Assembly: GCA_934718085.1 (NCBI GenBank) | Contig: CAKUZL010000003.1 | Location: 62,001-126,000, forward strand | Direction of reading: 5' to 3' | Length of the DNA stretch: 64,000 nucleotides | Source: an uncultured Candidatus Melainabacteria bacterium | Lineage (GTDB): Bacteria > Cyanobacteriota > Vampirovibrionia > Gastranaerophilales > Gastranaerophilaceae | Shown: piece after piece, positions 15,978-24,869 of the stretch | Position numbering within the stretch: the stretch's first letter is position 1 | Layout: each line of letters starts with the position of its first letter | Made by a program: the position numbers and the translations under genes | The notes under the pieces: generated by a model | The model's database searches: none | What the model was told of the DNA's origin: nothing | Seen by the model: only the letters and a program-made list of their open reading frames with translations

Positions 15978-16181
15978 TCAATTATTACTCATGACAAGTC
16001 TGAATGTCGCAAGTTTTCTTATTGACAACATTTTATGGTATATCCTTTGCTTTTCCGCCAGTCTGAAAATCCTTATTATTCTGTCGATTTCACACTTGTC
16101 CCTGTAAGTTGCCAAAGAATATACATTTTTTTCGGGGTCCGCTATGATTCCCGTCAATGTACTCATTTCTTTTTCGTTCAT
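15978..16181 (-). CDS. Small basic protein, unknown
   Basis: This 67-codon gene encodes a basic, amphipathic, largely helical protein with no motif I recognise. Its ribosome binding site is weak. Support for it being real comes from the promoter-like element at 16209-16241, which lies 28 bases upstream in the correct orientation and matches two other copies in the window. It converges on the GNAT gene. The opposite strand has an opening over 16035-16262 that I consider less likely. Confidence 0.5.
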   Translation of the reverse strand: MNEKEMSTLTGIIADPEKNVYSLATYRDKCEIDRIIRIFRLAEKQRIYHKMLSIRKLATFRLVMSNN

Positions 16182-16208
16182 GATTTAACCCGTTTTCCCT
16201 TGGTATAT

Positions 16209-16241
16209 TATTATAAAGTATTTTTCTTAACAAAAATTGCC
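16209..16241 (-). promoter_or_regulatory. GGCAAT-N21-ATAATA promoter-like element, copy 3
   Basis: On the minus strand, AAAAAGAGGCAATTTTT is followed 21 bases after GGCAAT by ATAATA within TTTATAATAA. Sequence and spacing match the copies at 8195-8227 and 45052-45084. It points toward the small gene ending at 15978. Confidence 0.5.
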
Positions 16242-16312
16242 TCTTTTTCGTTTTTATGTTAAGAATTGTGTAGTCGAATTTTTATAATTTTTATATAAAA
16301 GGCAGGTATAGC

Positions 16313-16750
16313 GTGATTATTGATGATTTAAACAATATAGAAAAGTACTCGGATGTTATTCCGAGCTTCGGGAAGGTTTTCGAATTTATGAAAACCGTCG
16401 ACATTTTTAATCTCGAGCCCGGCAGACATGAGGTTTGCGAAAATATTTATCTGAATGTAGATGAATATGAGACAAAAGAGAATTCGATACCCGAGGTTCA
16501 TCGCAGATATGCGGATATTCAGATAGTTTTGAGCGGAACAGAACAAATCGGATACGGCGGAATTTGCGATAATTTCGAAGGGTATGACGAAGCTCGCGAT
16601 ATTTTGTTTTTAAAGGCGGATTGTGATTTTGTGAAGGCTGATAAAACAAGGTTTTTTATGTTTTATCCCGGTGAAATCCATCAACCGTGCATGACTCGCA
16701 ACGAAAAATCAAAAATCAAAAAAGCAGTTTTTAAAATATTGTGCGAATAA
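16313..16750 (+). CDS. YhcH/YjgK/YiaL (DUF386) family protein
   Basis: The 145-residue protein matches the YhcH/YiaL cupin-like family, often linked to catabolism of sialic acid or other sugars. Visible features are an N-terminal MIIDDL, a central EVHRRYADIQIVLSGTE segment near 62-78 with the family's metal-site His, and a C-terminal MFYPGEIHQPCM motif near 115-126. A GTG start at 16313 is used, preceded by AGGCAGG. No sugar-catabolism genes are adjacent, so the substrate is open. Confidence 0.85.
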   Translation: MIIDDLNNIEKYSDVIPSFGKVFEFMKTVDIFNLEPGRHEVCENIYLNVDEYETKENSIPEVHRRYADIQIVLSGTEQIGYGGICDNFEGYDEARDILFLKADCDFVKADKTRFFMFYPGEIHQPCMTRNEKSKIKKAVFKILCE

Positions 16751-16862
16751 ATTCGTCGAGTTTCGACGACAACAATGCTTCGGTGCAATTTGAAGTAAAT
16801 AACCGCAGCTCTCAGGTTCCTGATTTTTATTTTCGTATTACGTCGGGCGGTTTGGCGAATAC

Positions 16863-17915
16863 TTAAAAAAGCGATTGTTGCGGGCTTTCGAGGTTCAATA
16901 TTTTAGCGGCGTAGGGGGTGATTTTTCGTCCTCCCGGCGTGCGCTGAATAAATCCTTCCTGCAAAAGATAGGGTTCGTAAACTTCTTCGATGGTTTTTGC
17001 GTCTTCTCCGAGTGCTGCGGCAAGCGTGTTAAGCCCGACCGGCCCACCGTTGTATTTTTCCGCAATAACAGAAAGAAGGCTTCTGTCCGTCGTGTCGAGC
17101 CCGTATCTGTCGATATTCAGCGAGTCTAAAGCTTCGCATGCGATTTTTTTGTTTATTTTACCGTCCGATTTTACGATTGCGTAGTCTGCAACACGCTTTA
17201 TCAGGCGGTTTGCAATTCTCGGGGTTCCTCTCGAACGTCTTGCCGTTTCAGCGGCTCCCTCGTCATCGATTTCGACGTTAATAATTTTTGCGGTACGTTT
17301 TACGACCAACGCCAATTCTTCGGGCGTGTAAAACTCAAGCTTGTGAATTATTCCGAATCTGTCGCGCAACGGTCCCGACAGTGCGCCCGCTTTTGTCGTT
17401 GCTCCTATAAGCGTGAATTTCGGTACGGGTACCCGTAAAGTCTTTAACGATGCACCTTTTCCCGTTGTCATATCAAGAGTGAAATCTTCCATTACGGGAT
17501 ATAAAATTTCTTCGGCAATTTTGTTCAGACGGTGAATTTCGTCGATGAACAGGATTTCGCCTTGCGAAAGTGACATAATTATTCCGATAATGTCTCTCGG
17601 ACGTTCGAGCGCGGGTGCCGACGTAATTTTAATTTCGCTGTTCGTTTCGTTTGCTATAACGCATGCAAGAGTAGTTTTCCCGAGCCCGGGCGGTCCGTAA
17701 AATAAAAGGTGGTCAAGCGGCGTTCCTCGTTTTTTCGATGCTTCCAACGAAATTTTTAAAGTTTTCGTAAGATTTGACTGTCCGATGTACGAGTCAAAAG
17801 TTTTCGGTCGAATTTGTGCCTCGAAATTTTTGTCGCAAGGCTCTTTGTTTGCCGATAAATTTTTATCGTTCTTTTTCGGCGGCAGTATAAAATCGTCGTC
17901 TTCAGTAATAATCAT
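16863..17915 (-). CDS. ruvB: Holliday junction branch migration helicase RuvB
   Basis: The 350-residue AAA+ motor drives branch migration with RuvA. It shows Walker A GPPGLGKTT at residues 74-82, Walker B FIDEIHRL near 123-130, sensor LIGATTKAG, the arginine-finger segment GPLRDRFG, and the C-terminal winged helix with GGPVGLNTLA and GFIQRTPGGR. An N-terminal extension of about 25 residues precedes the usual start of homology (RPKTFDSYIGQ). There is no Shine-Dalgarno; a promoter lies seven bases from the ATG. ruvA and ruvC are not in the window. Confidence 0.97.
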   Translation of the reverse strand: MIITEDDDFILPPKKNDKNLSANKEPCDKNFEAQIRPKTFDSYIGQSNLTKTLKISLEASKKRGTPLDHLLFYGPPGLGKTTLACVIANETNSEIKITSAPALERPRDIIGIIMSLSQGEILFIDEIHRLNKIAEEILYPVMEDFTLDMTTGKGASLKTLRVPVPKFTLIGATTKAGALSGPLRDRFGIIHKLEFYTPEELALVVKRTAKIINVEIDDEGAAETARRSRGTPRIANRLIKRVADYAIVKSDGKINKKIACEALDSLNIDRYGLDTTDRSLLSVIAEKYNGGPVGLNTLAAALGEDAKTIEEVYEPYLLQEGFIQRTPGGRKITPYAAKILNLESPQQSLF

Positions 17916-17922
17916 ATTCTAT

Positions 17923-17952
17923 ATTGTACATCGATGACCGACAATTTTTCAA
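17923..17952 (-). promoter_or_regulatory. ruvB promoter, leaderless arrangement
   Basis: On the minus strand TTGAAA (17947-17952) and TACAAT (17923-17928) are 18 bases apart and the ATG follows seven bases after the -10 box. No ribosome binding site is present. Confidence 0.55.
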
Positions 17953-17956
17953 CTTT

Positions 17957-17986
17957 TTGAAAAATTTTTATGAGTTGTGGTAAAAT
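17957..17986 (+). promoter_or_regulatory. rluB promoter, leaderless arrangement
   Basis: TTGAAA (17957-17962) and TAAAAT (17981-17986) are 18 bases apart, with TGTGG before the -10 box exactly as at ribE. The ATG follows six bases later. Its -35 box lies five bases from the ruvB -35 box, so the two promoters stand back to back. Confidence 0.6.
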
Positions 17987-17992
17987 CGAATT

Positions 17993-18742
17993 ATGAAAGA
18001 CGAGAAAATAAGGTTAAATAAATTTATCGCGTCGACGGGTTTATGCTCGAGACGTGACGCTGACAAGCTTATCGAAGCCGGAAAAGTTCTTGTGAACGGC
18101 GAAAAAGTTACCGACTTCTCCTTAAAAGTTTCGAGAAAAGACAAAATCAAAGTTGCGGGAAAAGATATTTCAAAAAAAGATTTTGTTTACATAAGGTATT
18201 ACAAGCCTGCGGGCTACATTACGACCTGCGATGACGAAAAAGGTCGCAAAACGATTTATGACGTTCTGCCTCCCGAGGTTGCGGGATTAAAGCCTGTCGG
18301 ACGTTTGGACAAAGACTCGACCGGTCTTTTGATTATGACCAACGACGGTGATTTGATTAACAAAATGACCCACCCTCGGATAAAAATTCCGAAAGTTTAT
18401 CGCGTCGAAGTCGAAGGAAAAATAAAACATTCCGACCTTGTAAAATGGGAAGAAGGGCTCGTTCTCGATGACGAAAAAACCGCGTTCGCGTACGCTTATG
18501 TGCTTGAATTTAAGCCCTCTTCGACCGTTTTGAGCGTAACATTGTTCCAGGGCTTGAACAGGCAAATTCGGAAAATGGCTGACTTAATAAAACATCCCGT
18601 AATTTCGCTCAAACGTGTTCGCCACGGTTGCGTAGACTTAACGGGGCTGAAAAAAGGAGCGTTCAAATACATTAAGCCTGCTCAGTTGAAAGAATTAAAA
18701 GCTTATTTGAAAAAAGCCGAAAAGGAAAGTGAAAAATCATGA
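17993..18742 (+). CDS. RluB/RsuA-type pseudouridine synthase
   Basis: The 249-residue protein has an N-terminal S4 RNA-binding domain (IRLNKFIASTGLCSRRDADKLI, residues 6-27). The RsuA-type catalytic domain follows, with KPAGYITT and the catalytic-Asp motif GRLDKDSTGLL near 102-112, then LFQGLNRQIRKM. These enzymes make pseudouridine in 16S or 23S rRNA; RluB is the more likely type by pattern, but RsuA or RluE cannot be excluded. It overlaps the next start in an ATGA junction. Confidence 0.92.
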   Translation: MKDEKIRLNKFIASTGLCSRRDADKLIEAGKVLVNGEKVTDFSLKVSRKDKIKVAGKDISKKDFVYIRYYKPAGYITTCDDEKGRKTIYDVLPPEVAGLKPVGRLDKDSTGLLIMTNDGDLINKMTHPRIKIPKVYRVEVEGKIKHSDLVKWEEGLVLDDEKTAFAYAYVLEFKPSSTVLSVTLFQGLNRQIRKMADLIKHPVISLKRVRHGCVDLTGLKKGAFKYIKPAQLKELKAYLKKAEKESEKS

Positions 18743-19689
18743 AGAAAATATTGGTCACGGGCGGAGCGGGATTTATCGGCTCTAATTTGTGCAAAAGACT
18801 TGTCGAAGAAGGGCATTTCGTAATTTGTCTTGACAATTTGTTTACCGGCAGAAAAGAAAATATCGAACCTCTCGAAAATTGTGAAAATTTCAGGTTCGTT
18901 TTGCATGACGTAACCGAACCTTACGATTTTGAAGTCGACGAAATTTATAATTTGGCATGCCCCGCAAGTCCTCCGGCTTATCAAAAAGATCCCGTAAAAA
19001 CTTTGAACACCTCGATTTTCGGAATAATTCACGCCCTCGAGCTTGCAAAAAAATATAACGCTAAGCTGCTGCAAACTTCGACAAGCGAAGTTTACGGAAA
19101 TCCGCTTGTTCACCCGCAACAAGAGTCTTATTTCGGAAATGTCAATCCGGTGGGGCTCAGAAGCTGTTACGATGAAGGAAAACGTTGTGCCGAAACTTAT
19201 ATTCACGATTATCGCGCAAAATACGGTATCGACACGAAGATTGTCCGTATTTTTAATACTTACGGCGTAAATATGGACGAATTCGACGGCAGGGTCGTTT
19301 CGAATTTTATCGTTCAGGCACTTGAAAACAAGGACATCACGATTTACGGCGACGGTTCGCAAACCCGCTCGTTCTGCTACGTTGACGATTTGGTCGAAGG
19401 CTTGGTAAAAATGATGAATAACGATAAAGATTTTCACGGACCCGTCAATTTGGGAAATCCCGCAGAATACACTGTTTCCGAGCTTGCGGAAAAAATTATC
19501 GGGATGACAAAATCGACTTCAAAAACCGTTTTTATGCCTTTACCGTCCGATGATCCCGTCAAGCGCCGCCCGGATATTACTCTTGCGGGAAAAATGCTCG
19601 GATGGAAGCCCGAAATTTCGCCCGACGAAGGTCTTTTGAAAACGATAAGATATTTTGCGAACCTGAAAAATATAAAATTTAAAAGTTGA
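18739..19689 (+). CDS. UDP-glucuronate decarboxylase (UDP-xylose synthase type)
   Basis: The 316-residue short-chain dehydrogenase/reductase has the NAD-binding GGAGFIG at residues 8-14, NLACPASPPAYQ near 71-82 typical of UDP-glucuronate decarboxylases, TSTSEVYG near 113-120, and the catalytic pair Y144/K148 in YDEGKR. It converts UDP-glucuronate to UDP-xylose. It overlaps the pseudouridine synthase gene by four bases, an unlikely functional pairing. It may supply sugar donors for surface glycans; a GT9 glycosyltransferase gene lies 30 kb away. Confidence 0.92.
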   Translation: MKKILVTGGAGFIGSNLCKRLVEEGHFVICLDNLFTGRKENIEPLENCENFRFVLHDVTEPYDFEVDEIYNLACPASPPAYQKDPVKTLNTSIFGIIHALELAKKYNAKLLQTSTSEVYGNPLVHPQQESYFGNVNPVGLRSCYDEGKRCAETYIHDYRAKYGIDTKIVRIFNTYGVNMDEFDGRVVSNFIVQALENKDITIYGDGSQTRSFCYVDDLVEGLVKMMNNDKDFHGPVNLGNPAEYTVSELAEKIIGMTKSTSKTVFMPLPSDDPVKRRPDITLAGKMLGWKPEISPDEGLLKTIRYFANLKNIKFKS

Positions 19690-19954
19690 ATCGGTTTTGT
19701 ATTTTTGCGAAACAATATGTAACAGATGTTCTTGACAGTACAGCCGACAGGTTTTGCGGAATTTTTAATTACGTAATTCTGTGAATTTTGCGGCATTCCC
19801 TTTTTGATTCGGAGTGTTTTGTCGGGGTATTTTTTGCGGTTTGTAGTCCGCATCGCGTAAGTACGTGAATATTTTTCGACCGGGTCGTTCGCAGACTATA
19901 TCGAAAAACTCGGAATATCCCGTTTTACGCGAACAAAGTCGCGCTTTCGGTGAT
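19690..19954. other. Intergenic, no gene seen
   Basis: This 265-base gap between two convergent genes holds no open frame with a ribosome binding site, no clear terminator and no RNA gene that I can recognise. Confidence 0.5.
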
Positions 19955-21340
19955 TTAAAACGTCATTCTTTCTTTAAGTCGTTCCGCCGAATCTTCGTAT
20001 CCCGTTCTGCCCATAAGCGCATAGGTGTAGTCTTTCGACAAATCCGTACCCGGCTGTGAAAACGGGTCGATGTTATAGAGTTCGCCTGTTATCGCCGTTT
20101 GTATCTGCAACATGTACAAAAGTTGCGCGAGACAATATTCGTTGATTTTCGGTATTGTTATGCAAACGTTCGGACGCGAATAGTCCGTAAGCGTCGTTTC
20201 CGTTGCGTGAGATTCGGCATTGATAAGATCGTTCACGGTTTTTCCGCAAAGATAATTTATTCCCGTGTACTCAAAAATCGTCGGAATTTGAAGTACCGTG
20301 TCAAATTCTTTTACCCGAACGAACGTAATAACCTTGTTGTTGGGGCCTTCCGTGAAAAGTTGAAGCTGCGTGTGTTGGTCGCTGCAGCCGGTAGCTTTCA
20401 TCGGCGTTTGCCCCGAATTTATTCGGTTTCCCGCGCGATCATATTCTTTTCCGAGAGATTCCGACCATAAATGTACGTACCAGTCCGCAAAAAGCTTTAA
20501 TCTCGACGAATACGGCATCATGACCGAAATATTTTTCCCGTGCCTTGTGTCGAGCAAATAATGTATCAAAGCGTTTTGTGCCGCGATATTTTGGCGAATG
20601 TCCGTGTTTTTCAAAATGACGTCCATGTCCTTGACGCCTTTGATAATTTCGTCGATATTCAGACCCGCAATTGCCGCGGGAAGCAATCCGACGGGCGAAA
20701 ATACCGAAAATCTTCCGCCGACGTCGTCCGGAAATTCAAATGTTTTGTAGCCTTCCTGATTTGCAAGTTGGCGTAAAATACCGCGTTGATTGTCCGTCGT
20801 GACGGCAACGTTCATTCGATAGTCATCACCGAGCTCTTTTTCGAGTCGGTCTTTAATTATCATAAATTGCGCCATTGTTTCCGCGGTTTGACCCGATTTT
20901 GTTATGACGTTCACCAACGTCTTTTTTAAATCCAAAATGTCCAAAAGCGCGCTTATTCGGTCGGGATCAACATTTTCCATAAAGAAAACTTTCGGAAAAT
21001 TTTTGCGTTCTTCTTTTGTCCGGCTGTTCCAAAACGGAGGCAACAGTGATTCGCAAAGCGCTTTTCCCGCAAGCGACGAGCCGCCGATTCCGAGCACCAA
21101 AAGGTTGTCGAAACGCTCGTTTATCATCGCCGCGTATTCCTTGATGTACCACAAAGTTTCCTCGTTGTACGCGGAATTCATCCATTGCAGCCACTGTCCA
21201 GGCTTGTCTTTGTTCGAATTCAGGTTCAGAATGATTTGCTTAATCTGCTCCGAGTATTTGTCGAACTCTTCTTCGATGTTCAAGCCGTGGTCAGCGCCGA
21301 TAATATCACTTTTTATGTTTCTGTACGAAAATTCGGTCAT
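19955..21340 (-). CDS. pgi: Glucose-6-phosphate isomerase
   Basis: The 461-residue protein interconverts glucose-6-phosphate and fructose-6-phosphate. It has the SIS-domain phosphate-binding motifs LGIGGSSLAGKAL near 83-95 and ITKSGQTAET near 145-154, DDVGGRFSVFSPVGLLP near 200, the GCSDQHTQLQLF segment near 317, and ESHATETTL near the end. The length suits the shorter bacterial form. The ATG at 21340 has a CGGAG site. It stands alone, with thiL divergent from it. Confidence 0.95.
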   Translation of the reverse strand: MTEFSYRNIKSDIIGADHGLNIEEEFDKYSEQIKQIILNLNSNKDKPGQWLQWMNSAYNEETLWYIKEYAAMINERFDNLLVLGIGGSSLAGKALCESLLPPFWNSRTKEERKNFPKVFFMENVDPDRISALLDILDLKKTLVNVITKSGQTAETMAQFMIIKDRLEKELGDDYRMNVAVTTDNQRGILRQLANQEGYKTFEFPDDVGGRFSVFSPVGLLPAAIAGLNIDEIIKGVKDMDVILKNTDIRQNIAAQNALIHYLLDTRHGKNISVMMPYSSRLKLFADWYVHLWSESLGKEYDRAGNRINSGQTPMKATGCSDQHTQLQLFTEGPNNKVITFVRVKEFDTVLQIPTIFEYTGINYLCGKTVNDLINAESHATETTLTDYSRPNVCITIPKINEYCLAQLLYMLQIQTAITGELYNIDPFSQPGTDLSKDYTYALMGRTGYEDSAERLKERMTF

Positions 21341-21420
21341 TTTTTCACACTCCGTTTAACTGTTTTATACCAAAAAAAACAATATTTTATAAGTGTAAAT
21401 GAGTGTTTTGTAAATTAATA

Positions 21421-21449
21421 TTTACATTTATTTTGTTAAAGTTTAAAAT
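21421..21449 (+). promoter_or_regulatory. thiL promoter, leaderless arrangement
   Basis: TTTACA (21421-21426) and TAAAAT (21444-21449) are 17 bases apart. Six bases (AACGGT) separate the -10 box from the ATG, as at ribE and rluB, and there is no Shine-Dalgarno sequence. Confidence 0.6.
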
Positions 21450-21455
21450 AACGGT

Positions 21456-22421
21456 ATGAAAGAGTTGGATTTTTTGAAAATCATTTCGGAAGAATTGACC
21501 GATAATTCGTTTATAGGGAACGATTGCGCGTATTTGTCCGATATCGACACATATATTACTCAAGATGCACTTGTCGAAAACGTTCATTTTTCGCTTGATT
21601 ATACCTCTCCGTTTTTACTCGGACGAAAATCTTTGTCGGTTAACGTTAGCGATGTCGCGGCGGCGTTTGCAAAGCCCGAATACGCAAGTTTGAGTCTTTC
21701 TTTGCCGAAAGACGTTTCGGATGATTTTGTTCGCGAATTTTATCGCGGATTGAACGATGCCGCAACCGAGTACGGCGTGAAAATAACGGGCGGCGACATT
21801 ACGGCGTCTTCCGAAATATCTGTTTCGATTTGTTTGCTCGGCAAAAAAGTTTTCGATTTTTCTACCGCAAGAAATTTTTTGAAACCCGGTGATTACGTTT
21901 TTTCGACCGGTTCGTACGGAGCCTCTTCCGCAGGATTTTACGGGCTTTCGCATGGTATTGAAGTTTCTTCCGATTTGTTGAATGCGCATTTGAATCCGCG
22001 GGCAAAAATTAAAGAAGTTTTCGATGCGGCATCTTTTGTTCACCAAAATATCGCCGCAATCGATACATCGGACGGATTTGCGGACGCTCTTATTCGTTTG
22101 GCTTCGGCTTCAAATGTCGATATCGAAGTCCGAAACGTTCCCGTATCCGAGAAAGTTTTGAATTTTGCCGAAAAACAAGGTGTTTTGCCCGAAAAGTTCG
22201 TTCTTTGGGGCGGTGAAGACTACGAAGTGATTTTTGCAGTGCCCGAGGTCATCGCCGAAAAAATCTCTCACATTGAAGGGATTTCTCTTATCGGACGGGC
22301 ATGCCGCGTTGCAAAAAATCCGAAAGTGTTCATAAATTTCAACAATCGCGATTTCGCTTGTGATTTTGAAACCTTAAAAACGGCGGGATTTAATCATTTC
22401 GGAGAAAACATCCATGGATAA
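21456..22421 (+). CDS. thiL: Thiamine-monophosphate kinase
   Basis: The 321-residue protein phosphorylates thiamine monophosphate to the active cofactor. It has the AIR-synthase/ThiL layout: an acidic N-terminal segment (IGNDCAY), the metal-binding TQDALVENVHF near 36-46, SVNVSDVAA near 61-69, TGGDIT near 112, AIDTSDGFADAL near 199-210, and GGEDYEVIF near 251-259. All the catalytic acidic residues appear present. The last eight bases overlap ispD, so the two are translationally coupled. No thiamine riboswitch is present upstream. Confidence 0.94.
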   Translation: MKELDFLKIISEELTDNSFIGNDCAYLSDIDTYITQDALVENVHFSLDYTSPFLLGRKSLSVNVSDVAAAFAKPEYASLSLSLPKDVSDDFVREFYRGLNDAATEYGVKITGGDITASSEISVSICLLGKKVFDFSTARNFLKPGDYVFSTGSYGASSAGFYGLSHGIEVSSDLLNAHLNPRAKIKEVFDAASFVHQNIAAIDTSDGFADALIRLASASNVDIEVRNVPVSEKVLNFAEKQGVLPEKFVLWGGEDYEVIFAVPEVIAEKISHIEGISLIGRACRVAKNPKVFINFNNRDFACDFETLKTAGFNHFGENIHG

Positions 22422-23076
22422 AGTCAAAGTTATCATAACGGCAGGCGGAGTTTCGAGCCGCTACGGCAAAAACAAATTAACGGAAATATTGGCGGGAAAG
22501 CCCGTCATTGTACGTTCGGTAGAGGCTTTTACCTCTTTGGGGTATAATGTCGTCGTTACGGCTGCCGCGGCTTATATCGACGGTTATCGAGCTCTTTTTG
22601 ACGGTAACTCTTCCGTAAAAATCGTACTCGGCGGCAGCACGCGCCAAGAATCGGTTTATAACGGTTTGAAGGCTTGCGGCGCGTGCGAATTCGTCGTGAT
22701 TCACGATGCCGCGCGCCCTTTAATTTCGAAATACGATATCGAAAATTGTCTTAATATCGCGTTCGATTGCGGCTCAGCGGTTCTGGGAGTCAAAACGACC
22801 GACACGATAAAAGTTCTCGACGAAAATATGAATATCATAGATACCCCCGACAGAAAAACTTTATTTAATGCTCAAACACCTCAAATTTTCAGATATTCCG
22901 AGCTTTTTACGGCTCACGAAAAATTTGCGAATACCTCCGGTTTTACCGACGATTCTTCGCTTGTTGAGGCTTGCAATATCCGTCCTAAGGCTGTTTGCGC
23001 CAAATTTCCGAACATCAAAATCACGGTTTCCGAAGACATAAAAATTGCCGAAAATATTATTTCATCCGGTTTGTAA
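22414..23076 (+). CDS. ispD: 2-C-methyl-D-erythritol 4-phosphate cytidylyltransferase
   Basis: The 220-residue enzyme attaches CMP to methylerythritol phosphate in the MEP isoprenoid pathway. Visible are the nucleotide-binding AGGVSSRYGKNK at residues 11-22, VLGGSTRQESVYNGL near 71-85, VIHDAARP near 95-102, DTIKV and FNAQTPQIF, and the C-terminal FTDDSSLVE followed by IKITVSEDIKIAE. All family motifs are intact. It overlaps thiL by eight bases. Confidence 0.96.
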   Translation: MDKVKVIITAGGVSSRYGKNKLTEILAGKPVIVRSVEAFTSLGYNVVVTAAAAYIDGYRALFDGNSSVKIVLGGSTRQESVYNGLKACGACEFVVIHDAARPLISKYDIENCLNIAFDCGSAVLGVKTTDTIKVLDENMNIIDTPDRKTLFNAQTPQIFRYSELFTAHEKFANTSGFTDDSSLVEACNIRPKAVCAKFPNIKITVSEDIKIAENIISSGL

Positions 23077-23165
23077 ATTTTTGTAAAAATTTATGCCGAA
23101 AGGGGCAATTTTTTGCGTTCAGGTGTTTTACTTTATCCGTGAGTAAGTGAACAGGCGGACGATGT

Positions 23166-24701
23166 ATGGCAAATTCCAACGATATATCAATGTCGACACC
23201 CTCAAAAGGAGCGTTTCAGTCGATTTTTTACGTAAACGACATTCACGGACAATTGCCGAGAATGGAACAGCTCATGACCGCGTCGAAACAGTTTGATACG
23301 TTCGTTAAGGAAAATAAGTCGGATTCTTTAAAACTCTCCGGAGGAGACAATTTTATCGGATGCGACGAATCCGTTAATAATGCGGCAGCCGCGTTTTTGA
23401 ATACGGCCGGCATTGAAGCCACTGCCGTCGGCAATCATGAATTTGACATGTCCGCATCCGTTCTTTCAAAAGTGGCGGATAACCTGAAAAACACCAAGCT
23501 CGTTGTGTCAAATTCCGTTATGCCCGCAAAATCTCCTTTATCGAAAAATCTGGTGACTTCGTTCGTCAAGACCGATAAAAGCGGGCAAAAATACGGGATT
23601 ATAGGCATGCAGTCCCCCGAAATCAAAAACGCGCTTCGTGATCACGGGCTGATGGAAGGACTTTCGATTGCGGGCGAACGCGAAAAATATCGACTTCTCC
23701 AAAAAGCCGTCGATAATCTTGAAAAACAAGGCGTCAATAAAATTATAGCGGTTTCGCATTCGGGGTTTGAAGAAGACAAAAAAACCGCGCGGAACGTCAG
23801 CGGAATCGACGTTATAATCGGCGGTCACACCCATAACCTGATAAAAGATATCAAACCCGGGCACAATCTTCAATATTCGCCGAAAGGCGAACCCGTAGTT
23901 ATAACGCAGGCGGGCAAAGATGGTGCTCAATTCGGCATTTTAAACGTTACTTACGACGATAAAGGAATTATAACTTCCGCTCAAAACAATGTTTTAAAAA
24001 CCGAAGATTACGGCAAGGATTTGGAAGCCGTTGCGCTGAACAATTCTTATGTCGGTAACGCAAATGTACTTGCAAATATTACGGAAACGCACAAACCGCC
24101 TAAGAAATTCAATGCTTCCGAATACGGATGTGCCGACAAAATGTGTGATATCATAAAAGATGAAACCGGCGCAGACATTGTGCTTGTAAATTCGGGCAAT
24201 TTCAGAGGCAGCATCAAGAAAGGTTCGTTTACCCAGCGTGACTTGAATTGTTTTATGCCGTTCGACAACAAAATGTTCAATGTTGAAATTAACGAAAAAG
24301 ACCTCGTCGAAGCTTTAAAGCACGGCGCAACGACTGTTGCAAACCCCGACCTTAAGCCTTCGATTTTGCAGGTTTCCGGTTTGAAATACTCCGTAAATAA
24401 AGACGGCGAGTTGACGGCGGCATCTTTTGTCGATAAAAAAGGCGAAGAACATAAAATCGACGTCAATAACCCCGACGAGAAAAAAACTTACGTCGCGGCT
24501 TACGACGAATACCTTCTCGGCGGCGGAGACGGCTTTAAATCGCTCAAAAAAGACGAAGACAAAATTTTGAAAAAATTTGAATGTGACAAGAGCAAAATTG
24601 TTTCGGAATACTTTAAGAAAAACGGCGTAAAAGATCTGTCTCTCGAAAAAGATAACCGTATTTCTATTGATGATTCCGATGATGACGACGATGATGATTA
24701 G
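23166..24701 (+). CDS. 5'-nucleotidase/metallophosphatase family protein without signal peptide
   Basis: The 511-residue protein has the two-domain 5'-nucleotidase layout. The N-terminal metallophosphoesterase part carries VNDIHGQ (about 23-29), SGGDNF, GNHEFD, SHSGFEED and GGHTHN, giving the full dimetal site. The C-terminal nucleotide-binding part carries VNSGNFRGSIKKG and a GGGDGF loop. Periplasmic members start with a signal peptide; this one begins MANSNDISMST and has none. It ends in a tail of serial Asp residues. The ribosome binding site AGGCGG is moderate. A weak GGCAAT-type element lies upstream (23104-23130). Confidence 0.88.
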   Translation: MANSNDISMSTPSKGAFQSIFYVNDIHGQLPRMEQLMTASKQFDTFVKENKSDSLKLSGGDNFIGCDESVNNAAAAFLNTAGIEATAVGNHEFDMSASVLSKVADNLKNTKLVVSNSVMPAKSPLSKNLVTSFVKTDKSGQKYGIIGMQSPEIKNALRDHGLMEGLSIAGEREKYRLLQKAVDNLEKQGVNKIIAVSHSGFEEDKKTARNVSGIDVIIGGHTHNLIKDIKPGHNLQYSPKGEPVVITQAGKDGAQFGILNVTYDDKGIITSAQNNVLKTEDYGKDLEAVALNNSYVGNANVLANITETHKPPKKFNASEYGCADKMCDIIKDETGADIVLVNSGNFRGSIKKGSFTQRDLNCFMPFDNKMFNVEINEKDLVEALKHGATTVANPDLKPSILQVSGLKYSVNKDGELTAASFVDKKGEEHKIDVNNPDEKKTYVAAYDEYLLGGGDGFKSLKKDEDKILKKFECDKSKIVSEYFKKNGVKDLSLEKDNRISIDDSDDDDDDD

Positions 24702-24869
24702 TTTCTTTTTTCGCCGGACAAATTGACTGACAACTTCGAACCATTCCGTTTTCGACAAAACAATATTCTTGCGAATATGTCCGGTTTCGGCTGTTTAGCG
24801 GTTTTTACAATCGAATTTATTTGACACGATAATTTTTATTTTCTACGGGCATGATTCGTTTTTTCGGAC

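Noticed and set aside
16035..16262. 75-codon open frame on the plus strand
   Set aside because: It overlaps the minus-strand 67-codon gene, is Phe/Tyr/Ser-rich and has no ribosome binding site.
21341..21455. Possible thiamine riboswitch upstream of thiL
   Set aside because: The 115-base gap is AT-rich, lacks the CUGAGA and ACCUGA-type core and the -10 box sits six bases from the ATG.
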